A stretch of DNA of 64,000 nt from Herbaspirillum seropedicae (lineage in GTDB: Bacteria > Pseudomonadota > Gammaproteobacteria > Burkholderiales > Burkholderiaceae_D), in contig NZ_CP011930.1 in the NCBI RefSeq assembly GCF_001040945.1, positions 620,001-684,000 of the forward strand, in the 5' to 3' direction. Below are positions 24,591-35,639 of this stretch, one piece after another (position 1 is the stretch's first letter; every line of letters starts with the position of its first letter). Below the pieces are notes generated by a model. That model was not told the origin of the DNA, searched no databases, and saw nothing but the letters and a program-made list of their open reading frames with translations. A program made the position numbers and the translations under genes.

Positions 24591-25490
24591 TCAGTCGTTC
24601 CAGTGGACCTGGGCGAAGGCCTCGGTAAGGAAATCCAGCATGGCCCGCATCTTGGCCGGCAGGTGGGCGCGGCTGGGATAGACCGCGTAGATGCCCAGTT
24701 CGGGCGCGCCATAGTCTCCCAGGATGGAGACCAACTGGCCGCTGCGCAGGTACTGGTCGATCATGAAGGTGGGCTGGCGGGTGATGCCGATGCCGCCCAG
24801 CGCCGCCTGTACGCAGCTGTCGCCATTGTTGACGTGCAGGCGCGAACTCACGCGCACGCTCACCGGACCTTCCGGGCCGTTGAACTGCCATTCGTCCTTG
24901 CTCTGGTTGTAGCTGTAGCTGATGGTTTGGTGCTGGGCCAGTTCGTGCGGATGGGCCGGCGTGCCGTGGGCGTCGAGATAGGCGGGCGAGGCGCAGACAT
25001 GCAGGCTGGTGCTGGTGAGCTTGCGATGGACCAGGGTGGAGTCGGACAGGCGGGCGATACGGATGGCCATGTCATAACCCTCGTCGATGATATCGACGAT
25101 GCGGTCCGACAGGGTAATGTCCAGCGAGATCTCGGGATGGCGCTCCAGGAACATCGGCCACAGCGGGGCCAGGTGCAAGACGCCGAAGGTGAGCGGGGCA
25201 TTGATGCGCAACAGGCCGGTGGGCTTGGCGCTGCCGGAGGAGAGCAGGTCATCGGCCTCTTCGAGGGCGGCGACGATCTGCTTGCAGCGTTCCAGATAGA
25301 GGGCGCCGGCTTCGGTGAGCGAGAGCCGGCGCGTGGTCCGCTGCATCAGCCGCGAGCCCAGGCGGGCTTCCAGTTCCAGCACCGTGCGCGAGACCGCCGC
25401 CTTGGAAATGCCGAGGGCCTCGGCGGCCTTGACGAAGCTGCCCAGGTCGGCCACGGCGATGAAGCATTCGATTTCGCGCAGTTTGTTCAA
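24591..25490 (-). CDS. LysR-family transcriptional regulator
   Basis: A 299-residue regulator. The helix-turn-helix is MNKLREIECFIAVADLGSFVKAAEALGISKAAVSRTVLELEARLG, followed by LMQRTTRRLSLTEAG. The effector domain carries LRINAPLTFGVLHLAPL and FDEGYDMAIRIARLSDS-like text, typical of the large DmlR/PtxR-type group of LysR proteins. It is downstream of the DODA dioxygenase and DoxX genes on the same strand; LysR proteins beside DoxX and DODA genes are common in Proteobacteria and usually control them. Confidence 0.9.
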   Translation of the reverse strand: MNKLREIECFIAVADLGSFVKAAEALGISKAAVSRTVLELEARLGSRLMQRTTRRLSLTEAGALYLERCKQIVAALEEADDLLSSGSAKPTGLLRINAPLTFGVLHLAPLWPMFLERHPEISLDITLSDRIVDIIDEGYDMAIRIARLSDSTLVHRKLTSTSLHVCASPAYLDAHGTPAHPHELAQHQTISYSYNQSKDEWQFNGPEGPVSVRVSSRLHVNNGDSCVQAALGGIGITRQPTFMIDQYLRSGQLVSILGDYGAPELGIYAVYPSRAHLPAKMRAMLDFLTEAFAQVHWND

Positions 25491-25538
25491 ATCATCTATC
25501 CCCTGAAGGCGCCGCGTGCGCCCTCGAGCAGGGGCGAC

Positions 25539-26381
25539 TCAGGCGGCGACCGGTTGTTGCGCCAGCAGGCGGGAGCCGGTGCCGAAGGCAAAGGCGTCCA
25601 TGCGCAGGCTATGATACGTCGAACCACTGTCCAGGTGTACCAGCTGGGTCCAGTCATCGGCCGCACCCATGGCAAAGAAAAGGGTCAGCAGGTGTTCATC
25701 GCTGGGATGATTGCGCACGGCGTGCGGGGCGGTGGTCCGGTAGCCGAACAGGGCGTCGCGGTCGCCGGCCTGCATGCGGTCCAGGAACCATTGCAGGAAT
25801 TGCAGCGTATGCGGGGCATCGCCGCTATCGGCGTCGTTGCGGCGCAGTTCGCGCAGGTTGTGCGTGAAGCTGCCCGAGCCCACCAGCAGGATGCCTTCCT
25901 TCGCCAGGGGCGCCAGCAACTGGCCCACCTGGAAGTGATAGGCCGGCGGCTGCTGCGATTGCAGCGACAGCTGGATCACCGGCACATCGGCCTGCGGATA
26001 CAGGTAGCGCAGCGGCACCCAGGCGCCATGGTCCAGGCCCCAGCCGCCATCGGTATGGGCCGGCAGGCCGCCGTCGCGCAGGCGTTGCGCCACGTGTTCG
26101 GCCAGGGCCGGGGCGCCGGGGGCGGGGTAGTCCAGTTCGTAGAGTGCTGGCGGGAAACCACCGAAGTCATGGATCACGCGCGGCTTGGCCTGGTTGCCCA
26201 CACGCGGGGTGAAGGTTTCCCAGTGCGGCGACACCACCACGATGCCACGCGGACGCGGCAGCGTCGCGCCGATGCCGGCCAGCAGCGGACCGGTGCGACC
26301 AGGCTCCACGGCCAGCATGGGCGAACCGTGCGAGACGAACAGCGAGGGCAGGGGGAGGCTATCAGCGGCGATGGTGGACAT
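25539..26381 (-). CDS. ygiD: DODA-type extradiol ring-opening dioxygenase (YgiD-like)
   Basis: A 280-residue class III extradiol dioxygenase. Metal-site histidines appear in LFVSHGSPML, VVSPHW, and the later SGSFTHNLRE and HPSDEHLL. The length and order match 4,5-DOPA dioxygenase of E. coli (YgiD) and plant DODA. It cleaves catechol-type rings using a non-haem metal, usually Zn or Fe. The start at 26381 (AAGGAATCCCGTC upstream) is preferred over an in-frame ATG at 26405. The physiological substrate in bacteria is unclear. Confidence 0.88.
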   Translation of the reverse strand: MSTIAADSLPLPSLFVSHGSPMLAVEPGRTGPLLAGIGATLPRPRGIVVVSPHWETFTPRVGNQAKPRVIHDFGGFPPALYELDYPAPGAPALAEHVAQRLRDGGLPAHTDGGWGLDHGAWVPLRYLYPQADVPVIQLSLQSQQPPAYHFQVGQLLAPLAKEGILLVGSGSFTHNLRELRRNDADSGDAPHTLQFLQWFLDRMQAGDRDALFGYRTTAPHAVRNHPSDEHLLTLFFAMGAADDWTQLVHLDSGSTYHSLRMDAFAFGTGSRLLAQQPVAA

Positions 26382-26485
26382 GACGGGATTCCTTGGATAT
26401 TGCACTAAATGATATAAAACATTGACGCCGGGCGTGCGGCCCGGCTGTTTGTATGACCAGTGATGACTTGTGATGAGCTGTGCCG

Positions 26486-26902
26486 TTACCTGCGCGGCTC
26501 TTCACGCTTCAAGGCAAAGGCGCCGTCGCCCAGCAGGAACACCGCGATCAGGCCGACGATCCACAGCGCCAGGTATTCCCAGCCGCCCTTGGGGTTGGTG
26601 AAGAAGAAGCCGGCCTTGCCATGCACCAGCACGATCGCGCCCAGCAGGTCGGCTGCCAGCGGCAGGGCCAGCCAGCGGCCATAGTAGCCCAGTACCAGCG
26701 CAATGCCGCCGACCACTTCCAGTGCGATGACCGGATAGGCGAACCAGCCCGGTACGCCCAGCGAAGCAAAGAAGCCGACGGTGCCGGCCGGGGTGAAGAC
26801 GAAGATCTTCAGGCCGGCGTGGACCAGGAAGAAGACGCCCATGGTAACGCGCAGCAGGAAGGCGGCGTAGTCGGCGCGGGTGTTGACAGTGACGGTGCTC
26901 AT
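26486..26902 (-). CDS. DoxX-family membrane protein
   Basis: A 138-residue protein with four membrane helices: FLLRVTMGVFFLVHAGLKIF, YPVIALEVVGGIALVLGYY, ALPLAADLLGAIVLVHG and YLALWIVGLIAVFLLG. The pattern HAGLKIF ... PAGTVGFFASLGVPGW is the DoxX/YqjF signature. Members have been tied to redox homeostasis and thiosulfate:quinone reductase subunits, but the role of this branch is unknown. The start at 26902 follows GGGATCATC; the frame extends further upstream without support. Probably cotranscribed with the DODA gene. Confidence 0.88.
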   Translation of the reverse strand: MSTVTVNTRADYAAFLLRVTMGVFFLVHAGLKIFVFTPAGTVGFFASLGVPGWFAYPVIALEVVGGIALVLGYYGRWLALPLAADLLGAIVLVHGKAGFFFTNPKGGWEYLALWIVGLIAVFLLGDGAFALKREEPRR

Positions 26903-27030
26903 GATGATCCCGGGAAAGTGTGGAGTGGATGAAGGATGGTCGGCGTTGCGCATTTTTCTTGCGGCGCTATCAGCAATGACCATGTCCACACTGTAGGGGA
27001 GAAGGCGGGCCGGATAAACCGGTGGTGGCG

Positions 27031-27065
27031 GGATGGATTGTCTTGGTGAGGTTGACAATCCATCC
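27031..27065. other. 12-base perfect stem-loop after rlmL
   Basis: GGATGGATTGTC-N11-GACAATCCATCC, a perfect 12-base stem starting 13 bases after the rlmL stop. No T run follows on the minus strand. It is probably a transcript-end structure. Confidence 0.6.
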
Positions 27066-27078
27066 GTGCCCGCGAAGA

Positions 27079-28335
27079 TCAGTCTTCGCTGTCGCGCGAA
27101 ACCGGCTTGGCTTCTTCACGGCGGTTGTAGCCGGCCACCATGTCGAAGCGGAACAGGCGGCATTCCAGGGCGCCGTTGAAGAACGGGGTCTTGCGCGATT
27201 CCTTCAGGCGCATCAGCTTGGGCAGGCCCAGGTCAGCCGAGAACAGGAACACGCTCCAGCCGGCAAAGCGCTGCTTCAGGGTGCTGGAGAAGGCGCTGAA
27301 GAATTGCGCAAACAATTCTTCGGTCGGCAGGGCGCGATCGCCGCGCACGCCGATCCGTTCGCCGTAGGGCGGGTTGGAGAGGATGATGCCGACCAGCGGC
27401 TTGCCCTCGGCGTCCACCGGCGGCTTGATTTCCTGGGCTTCGATCTGCTTCAGCGGCACCTCGAAATGCACGCCGGCGCGCACCAGGTTCTTGCGGGTCA
27501 GCTCGACCATGTCGCCGGAGATGTCGCTGCCGAAGAGCGTGGGCGTGGTCGGGATGGGATTGGGTTTGAAATCGCCCTTGATGGCGAACCAGGCATCGGC
27601 GTCGAAGTTGCTGAACTTCTCGAAGGCGAAGCGGCGGCGTGCGCCCGGCGGCACGCCGGCGATGATCTGCGCGGCCTCGGCCAGGATGGTGCCGGAGCCG
27701 CACATGGGATCGAACAGCGGCACGCCCGGCTTCCAGCCGGCCGTGCGCAAGAGGCCGGCGGCCAGGTTCTCGCGCAGCGGCGCGTCGCCGGTCTCTTCGC
27801 GCCAGCCGCGCTTGAACAGCGCCTCGCCCGAGGTATCCAGGTAGACCGTGAAGTTGTGGGCGTCGACGAAGCCGGCGATGCGCATGTCAGGCGTACGCGT
27901 GTTGACCGAGGGACGCAGCTTGAACTGGTCGAGGAAGCGGTCGCAGATGGCGTCCTTGATCTTGAGCGTGGTGAATTCCAGGCTGCGCAGGGGCGACTTC
28001 ACCGCAGTCAGGTCCACGCGGATGGTGTGCGAGACCTTGAACCAGTCTTCCCAGGCTTGCGCGAGCGTCAGGTCGTAGATGTCGTTTTCATTCTTGTAGG
28101 AACCATGGCCCATGCGCAGCAGCACGCGGCTGGCGATGCGCGAGTGCAGGTTCATCTGGTAGGCCGCCAGCAGCGTGCCCGAGCAGTGCACGCCGCCAGG
28201 CACCTGGTTGTGCACCTTGAGGTTGGCGGCGGGACCGGCGTGCTGGGCGATCTCGTTGAGTTCTTCGGCCAGGGCGGCTTCCAGGCCGCGCGGGCAGGGA
28301 CAGAAGTAAGAGTAGTTGGTGTCGGGAGATTGCAT
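27079..28335 (-). CDS. rlmL: 23S rRNA (guanine-N2)-methyltransferase, RlmL-type
   Basis: A 418-residue enzyme with an N-terminal ferredoxin-like/THUMP region (about 10-160) for RNA binding and a C-terminal SAM methyltransferase domain. Motif I is DPMCGSGTILAEAA, and the base-flipping catalytic motif IV is LSNPPYGERIG, both diagnostic for N2-guanine methylation. E. coli carries this as the first half of the RlmKL fusion (m2G2445); here the RlmK half is absent, giving the shorter stand-alone form usual in Betaproteobacteria. AAGGTACTCCC precedes the start. Confidence 0.88.
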   Translation of the reverse strand: MQSPDTNYSYFCPCPRGLEAALAEELNEIAQHAGPAANLKVHNQVPGGVHCSGTLLAAYQMNLHSRIASRVLLRMGHGSYKNENDIYDLTLAQAWEDWFKVSHTIRVDLTAVKSPLRSLEFTTLKIKDAICDRFLDQFKLRPSVNTRTPDMRIAGFVDAHNFTVYLDTSGEALFKRGWREETGDAPLRENLAAGLLRTAGWKPGVPLFDPMCGSGTILAEAAQIIAGVPPGARRRFAFEKFSNFDADAWFAIKGDFKPNPIPTTPTLFGSDISGDMVELTRKNLVRAGVHFEVPLKQIEAQEIKPPVDAEGKPLVGIILSNPPYGERIGVRGDRALPTEELFAQFFSAFSSTLKQRFAGWSVFLFSADLGLPKLMRLKESRKTPFFNGALECRLFRFDMVAGYNRREEAKPVSRDSED

Positions 28336-28377
28336 GGGAGTACCTTTTATCCGTTGGAAAACAAAGTAACAAAAATG

Positions 28378-28415
28378 AAAAAAGCCGGACTGCGCGGCTC
28401 GGTGCGCAGTCCGGC
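28378..28415 (-). terminator. rho-independent terminator after the isomerase gene
   Basis: On the minus strand GCCGGACTGCG-N10-CGCAGTCCGGC, a perfect 11-base stem, runs straight into TTTTTT. It lies 20 bases after the stop of the HCCA-isomerase-like gene and separates it from rlmL. Confidence 0.93.
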
Positions 28416-28434
28416 GTCATTGTACGCTGGCCGC

Positions 28435-29040
28435 TCAGGCTTTCGCGAAAGCCCGCTCGAGGAAGTCCAGGCGGTCCTGGCCCCAGTAGCCTTCGCCTTC
28501 ATAGATGAACCAGGGCGCGCCAAAGACGCTGGCGGCATTGGCTTCATCGGTGAAGCGGTCGAATTCGGCTTGCACGCTGGCCGTTTCGGCCGACTTCAGC
28601 AGGGCTGCGCCATCGTGTTCCTGGACATTGGCGATGGCCACCAGGGTGTCGGGGTCGGCGATGTTCTTCTGTTCTTCCCAGACTGCGCGCATGACCGCAC
28701 CGGCCAGACGCAGCGCGGCGGCGGTGCCGTGGGCCAGCTGGGTGGCGATGATCAGGCGCGCGGCATTGTCGCTGTTGACCGGGAAATGGGCCGGCTGCAG
28801 GATCATGGGCTTGCCCAGGAATTCGCTCCAGCGCGCCAGTTCCTTCAAGCGATAGGCCTGGCGCTGCGGCGCCCGCTTGGCCAGCGGCAGGCCGCCGGAG
28901 ACGCCGAAGATCTTGGACAGGTCGAAGGGCTTGGGCAGGATCTGCACCTGGTATTTGTCGGCCAGGGCGACGAAACGATCGTGACCCAGGTAGGCGAAGG
29001 GCGAATGCGGCGCGAAGAAGTACTCACAGACTTTGCTCAT
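28435..29040 (-). CDS. 2-hydroxychromene-2-carboxylate isomerase-like (GST kappa/DsbA fold)
   Basis: A 201-residue thioredoxin-fold protein. The active-site region reads YFFAPHSPFAYLGHDRF, with a serine in place of the redox cysteine, as in HCCA isomerases and kappa-class glutathione transferases. VFGAPWFIYEGEGYWGQDRLDFLE is the conserved C-terminal glutathione-binding segment. Founding members isomerise naphthalene pathway intermediates using glutathione; in genomes without that pathway the role is unknown. It follows hemJ after 70 bases and ends at a strong terminator. Confidence 0.85.
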   Translation of the reverse strand: MSKVCEYFFAPHSPFAYLGHDRFVALADKYQVQILPKPFDLSKIFGVSGGLPLAKRAPQRQAYRLKELARWSEFLGKPMILQPAHFPVNSDNAARLIIATQLAHGTAAALRLAGAVMRAVWEEQKNIADPDTLVAIANVQEHDGAALLKSAETASVQAEFDRFTDEANAASVFGAPWFIYEGEGYWGQDRLDFLERAFAKA

Positions 29041-29110
29041 GACCGGCTCCGGAAGGATGTGGGTGTGGAATGAAGCGTACGTGGACTTGGACTGGGACGA
29101 TGCAGAACGG

Positions 29111-29536
29111 TCAGAACGGCTTGACGACGACCAGGATCACGATGGCCAGCATCAGCAGCACCGGCACCTCGTTGAACCAGCGGTACCAGACGTGGCTGCG
29201 CACGTTCTTGCCGTGTTCGAATTTCTTGAGCAGCGAACCGCAGGCATGCTGATAGCCGATCACCAGCACCACTAGGAACAGCTTGGCATGCAGCCAGCCA
29301 TTGCCCGGACCCTTCCAGAATTGCCAGGTCAGGACCAGCAGCCATACGCCCAGCGCCAGCGCCACCAGCGAGATCATGCCGGTGAAGCGGTACAGCCGGC
29401 GCGCCATGCCCAGCAGGCGTTCGCGGCTCGCCACCTCGGTTTCCTGGGCCAGGTTCACGAAGATGCGCGGCAGGTAGAACAGCCCGGCGAACCAGGAGGC
29501 GATGAAGACGATGTGCAGGGCTTTGATCCAGAGCAT
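29111..29536 (-). CDS. hemJ: protoporphyrinogen IX oxidase HemJ
   Basis: A 141-residue membrane protein with four helices. The family signature is clear: LWIKALHIVFIASWFAGLFYLPRIFVN at the start, with the conserved histidine at residue 8, and a C terminus RWFNEVPVLLMLAIVILVVVKPF. HemJ oxidises protoporphyrinogen IX to protoporphyrin IX, the step before ferrochelatase, whose gene hemH is also in this window (49970). It lies 45 bases after proA on the same strand. Confidence 0.9.
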   Translation of the reverse strand: MLWIKALHIVFIASWFAGLFYLPRIFVNLAQETEVASRERLLGMARRLYRFTGMISLVALALGVWLLVLTWQFWKGPGNGWLHAKLFLVVLVIGYQHACGSLLKKFEHGKNVRSHVWYRWFNEVPVLLMLAIVILVVVKPF

Positions 29537-29581
29537 GGCTGTCCTTGTCGATGGCGTAGGCGTTGAGGATGGGGTGAAGGC

Positions 29582-30850
29582 TTACTGGCGCACCTGGCCG
29601 TTGCCCAGCACTATGTACTTCAGCGAGGTCAGGCCTTCCAGTCCGACCGGGCCGCGTGCGTGCAGCTTGTCGTTGGAGATGCCGATCTCGGCGCCCAGGC
29701 CATATTCGAAGCCGTCGGCAAAGCGCGTGGAAGCATTGACCATGACCGAGGCCGAATCCACTTCGCGCAGGAAACGCATGGCGCGGGTGTAGTCCTCGGT
29801 GATGATGCTCTCGGTGTGCTGGGACGAATGGCGGTTGATGTGCTCGATGGCCTCGTCCATGTCGGCCACCACCTTCACGGCCAGGATGGGGGCCAGGTAT
29901 TCGGTGTCCCAGTCTTCTTCGGTGGCGGCTTTGAGCAGCGGGTAGCCGGCCAGGATCTCGGCGGCTTCGGCGTCGCAGCGCAGTTCCACTTCCTTGACGC
30001 GATACAGCTCGGAGAGCGGCGGCAGGATGGCCGCGGCGATGTTGCGCGCCACCAGCAGGGTTTCCATGGTGTTGCAGGTGCCATAGCGATGGCACTTGGC
30101 GTTGAAGGCTACGTCCAGGGCCTTGCGGGTGTCGGCCTTGTCATCGATGTACACATGGCAGATGCCGTCCAGGTGCTTGATCATGGGCACCTTGGCTTCC
30201 TTCATCAGGCGCTCGATCAGGCCCTTGCCGCCGCGCGGGACGATCACGTCCACGTACTCTTGCATGGTGATGAGCGCGCCCACGGCGGCGCGGTCGGTGG
30301 TCTCGACCACCTGCACCGCTTGTTCCGGCAGGCCGGCGCCGGCCAGGCCTTCCTTGACCAGCTTGGCCAGGGCCTGGTTGCAGTGGATCGCTTCGGAGCC
30401 GCCGCGCAGGATGGTGGCGTTGCCGCTCTTGATGCACAGGCCGGCGGCGTCCACCGTGACGTTGGGTCGGGCTTCGTAGATGATGCCGATCACGCCCAGC
30501 GGCACGCGCATCTGGCCGACCTGGATGCCGGTGGGGCGGTACTTCATGTTGCTGATCTCGCCGATGGGATCGGGCAGGGAGGCGATCTGCTCCAGGCCTT
30601 CGGCCATGGTGGCGATGGCCTTGTCCGACAGGGTCAGGCGGTCCAGCATGGCCTCGGCCAGGCCGTTGGCGCGGGCCGCTTCCAGGTCCAGCGCATTGGC
30701 GGCGCGCAGGGCGTCGGCGTCGCGGCGGATGGCTGCGGCAATGAGCAGCAGCGCCTGGTTCTTGGCGGCGGTATCGGCGCGCGCCATGGCGCGCGAGGCG
30801 GCACGGGCCTGCTGGCCGATGCGGTTCATGTAGAGGTCGATGTTTTCCAT
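29582..30850 (-). CDS. proA: glutamate-5-semialdehyde dehydrogenase (gamma-glutamyl phosphate reductase)
   Basis: A 422-residue member of the aldehyde dehydrogenase superfamily. It has [36 protein letters not shown] (family motif and cofactor site) and the catalytic cysteine in [12 protein letters not shown]. It catalyses the NADPH-dependent second step of proline synthesis from gamma-glutamyl phosphate. Full family length, no defects. It lies 49 bases after holA in a minus-strand series leuS-lptE-holA-proA-hemJ, an order known in Betaproteobacteria. Confidence 0.96.
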   Translation of the reverse strand: MENIDLYMNRIGQQARAASRAMARADTAAKNQALLLIAAAIRRDADALRAANALDLEAARANGLAEAMLDRLTLSDKAIATMAEGLEQIASLPDPIGEISNMKYRPTGIQVGQMRVPLGVIGIIYEARPNVTVDAAGLCIKSGNATILRGGSEAIHCNQALAKLVKEGLAGAGLPEQAVQVVETTDRAAVGALITMQEYVDVIVPRGGKGLIERLMKEAKVPMIKHLDGICHVYIDDKADTRKALDVAFNAKCHRYGTCNTMETLLVARNIAAAILPPLSELYRVKEVELRCDAEAAEILAGYPLLKAATEEDWDTEYLAPILAVKVVADMDEAIEHINRHSSQHTESIITEDYTRAMRFLREVDSASVMVNASTRFADGFEYGLGAEIGISNDKLHARGPVGLEGLTSLKYIVLGNGQVRQ

Positions 30851-30899
30851 ACGGTTTTCTCCGGGGCGCGATGGGCGCGTCGGGTTCGATGTGGTTGAA

Positions 30900-31919
30900 T
30901 CAGCGTCCGCGGGCCAGCTTCAGGCCCAGCTGCAACAGGGCGTCCCACGGGTCGCCGGCAAAGCTGCGGGCGCGCAGGCCCTTGACCATGCGGTCCACCA
31001 GGGCGGCTTCCTGCAGGGCCTGTTCCAGCGCGGCCAGGCTGATGCGGCGCAGGGCCGGTTCCATCAGGCGTTCGCGCGGGCCCCAGATGCGGTATTCCTT
31101 CAACAGCGCGCCCACGGGTTTGCCCTGGGCCATGCCGGACTTGAGCTTGAGCAGTGTGCGGATTTCTTCGGTGACGGCCCACAGCACCAGCGGCAGGGCT
31201 TCGCCTTCGCCCTTCAAGCCTTCCATCATGCGCGTCAGCCGCGCGATGTCGCCCGATAGCATGGCTTCGTTGAGCTTGAAGACGTCGTAGCGCGCCACGT
31301 TGAGCACGGCGTCCTGCACCTGTTCGAAACTGAGCTGGCCGGCCGGGTAGAGCAGGGCCAGCTTCTGGATTTCCTGGTGCGCGGCCAGCAGGTTGCCTTC
31401 CACGCGGTCGGCGATGAAGTCCAGGCAGGGCCGGTCGGCGCTCTGTTGCTGGGCCGCCAGCCGGTTGCCGATCCAGCCGGGCAACTGGGGGCGCTCCACC
31501 AGCGGGATGTCGATATAGACCGCCGCCTGCTGCAGCGCGCCGACCCAGGCCGCCTTCTGCGTGGCCCAGTCCAGCTTGGGCAGGCTGATGATGGTCAGGT
31601 TGTCGGGCGAGAGATTGGCGGCGTAATCCTGCAGCGCCTGGCCGCCATCCTTGCCGGGCTTGCCGGTGGGGATGCGCAGTTCGATGAGCTTCTTGTCGCC
31701 GAACAGCGATTGCGACTGGTTGGCCGCCAGCAGTTCGCCCCACTTGAAGCTGCGCTCCACCACCAGCACTTCGCGCTCGGTATAACCGTTGGCGCGGGCG
31801 CTGCGGCGGATCTTATCGGCCGCTTCCAGCGCCAGCAGGTGCTCGTCGCTGGCGATCACGTAGAGCGGCGCCAGCGATTTGCCGAGATGGGCGTCCAGGG
31901 AGTCGTGGCGCAGTTGCAT
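30900..31919 (-). CDS. holA: DNA polymerase III subunit delta
   Basis: A 339-residue clamp-loader subunit. The N-terminal segment [30 protein letters not shown] is the delta-family start (LYVIaGdEpLL), followed by [35 protein letters not shown]. The C-terminal collar helices include [17 protein letters not shown] and [21 protein letters not shown]. It opens the beta sliding clamp. The start at 31919 gives the standard length; the open frame upstream belongs to a shadow of lptE. It follows lptE with 16 bases, the usual genomic pair. Confidence 0.93.
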   Translation of the reverse strand: MQLRHDSLDAHLGKSLAPLYVIASDEHLLALEAADKIRRSARANGYTEREVLVVERSFKWGELLAANQSQSLFGDKKLIELRIPTGKPGKDGGQALQDYAANLSPDNLTIISLPKLDWATQKAAWVGALQQAAVYIDIPLVERPQLPGWIGNRLAAQQQSADRPCLDFIADRVEGNLLAAHQEIQKLALLYPAGQLSFEQVQDAVLNVARYDVFKLNEAMLSGDIARLTRMMEGLKGEGEALPLVLWAVTEEIRTLLKLKSGMAQGKPVGALLKEYRIWGPRERLMEPALRRISLAALEQALQEAALVDRMVKGLRARSFAGDPWDALLQLGLKLARGR

Positions 31920-31935
31920 GGCGCAGCGGGCCGGA

Positions 31936-32481
31936 TCAGGAATCCGAGTCGGCCGCAGCCTTCTCGTTCTTGATGGCCGTCTTGGACGCCGACAGGCGGC
32001 GCAGGATCTGCTGCACCAGGTCGGACTGCATGTTGCGGTAGAGCAGAGTTTCTTCCGCCTGCTTGGCCAGTTCCTGGTTTTCGTCATAGGTGATGACGCG
32101 GCGCAGGGTGATGGCCGTGGGCGGGATGATGATCGCGCCCTTGGCATCGGTGACCGAGAAGCTGAAGTTCTGGAACAGCGCGTATTCACGCACGCGGCCA
32201 TTGGTGTTCAAGGTCAGCACCTGGCGGTCGCGCGAATCGGCCAGGACCTTGAGGTTGGCCTCGGCCTCCTTGGCGTCATCGACGACGGTGGCGCCGCTGG
32301 CCTGGATGTTGCGCTTCAGTTCCACGCCTACCGGTGAATTGGGCGGGAAGCCCAGGTAGATGGTCTTGAAGGGCAGGTCGGCTGCCCCGCGCAGGTGGAA
32401 GCCGCAGGCCGAGAGCAACACGGCGGCGGCCACCATCAGCAGCCATTGCGGGAAACGCTTGATTTGGACTTGAGCGTGCAT
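31936..32481 (-). CDS. lptE: LPS-assembly lipoprotein LptE
   Basis: A 181-residue outer-membrane lipoprotein. The signal ends in VLLSACGFHLRG, with the lipid-modified cysteine at residue 26 and the CGFHLRG start typical of LptE. The rest is a compact alpha/beta domain (LPFKTIYLGFPPNSPVGVELKRNI). LptE plugs the LptD barrel and delivers lipopolysaccharide to the cell surface. It sits between leuS and holA, its conserved location in Proteobacteria. Confidence 0.93.
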   Translation of the reverse strand: MHAQVQIKRFPQWLLMVAAAVLLSACGFHLRGAADLPFKTIYLGFPPNSPVGVELKRNIQASGATVVDDAKEAEANLKVLADSRDRQVLTLNTNGRVREYALFQNFSFSVTDAKGAIIIPPTAITLRRVITYDENQELAKQAEETLLYRNMQSDLVQQILRRLSASKTAIKNEKAAADSDS

Positions 32482-32509
32482 GGATATCGGTCGGTTGGGT
32501 TGGCCCGGA

Positions 32510-35220
<2,711 letters not shown>

Positions 35221-35297
35221 CCGGCTCGCCACCCGGGCGCGGCAGTCCCGGGGGCATGGGCGCTGGGGCGCCCGCCATCGTCGTGTTGTCCTGCCTG

Positions 35298-35353
35298 AAA
35301 AAAACCCGCCCCCCGGAAAGGGAGCGGGCAAAAACCCCTGCGCCAGTGCAGGG
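35298..35353 (-). terminator. two tandem minus-strand terminators upstream of leuS promoter
   Basis: Reading the minus strand: CCCTGC-N6-GCAGGG followed by GTTTTT (35353-35330), then CCCGC ... GCGGG with an inner G/C stem (35328-35305) followed by TTTTTTT. Both end transcription heading towards leuS, yet no coding gene on this strand precedes them before the divergent lacI. An upstream stem, GAGGC-C-GCGCCC-N4-GGGCGC-A-GCCTC (35411-35384), is also present. See the ncRNA finding. Confidence 0.75.
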
Positions 35354-35462
35354 CGGCAACAGGGGTGAGCAGCGAAGCAACCAGAGGCTGCGCCCGGTGG
35401 GGCGCGGCCTCCGTCGAGAGGGCGCTTCAGGGTTGTCCCCTCGAGCCGCTATGAAACCACTA

Positions 35463-35526
35463 TCGAAATACTTCGTGTTGGAAGTCGAAATATTTCCTAT
35501 TCAATATCGAATAATTTCGATTCGAC
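35463..35526. promoter_or_regulatory. 22-bp-phased TCGAAATA repeats, candidate operator array
   Basis: TCGAAATA at 35463, TCGAAATA at 35485 and TCGAATAA at 35507 are exactly 22 bases apart, two helical turns. The third lies inside ATCGAA-TAAT-TTCGAT (35506-35521), a perfect inverted repeat, and the second inside GAAATATTTC. The block is AT-rich and lies 110-180 bases before lacI. Probable binding sites of the LacI protein and its own promoter region. Confidence 0.55.
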
Positions 35527-35639
35527 AATTTTTTTGGGTCTTTTGCCCGAAATTGGCAGGCCTTGGGGCTTGCTTGTGGTCATGAAGGGGTAACAAACGA
35601 TGGGCATCATGAAATCGTTTTCATTGCCCTGGGTCTGCC

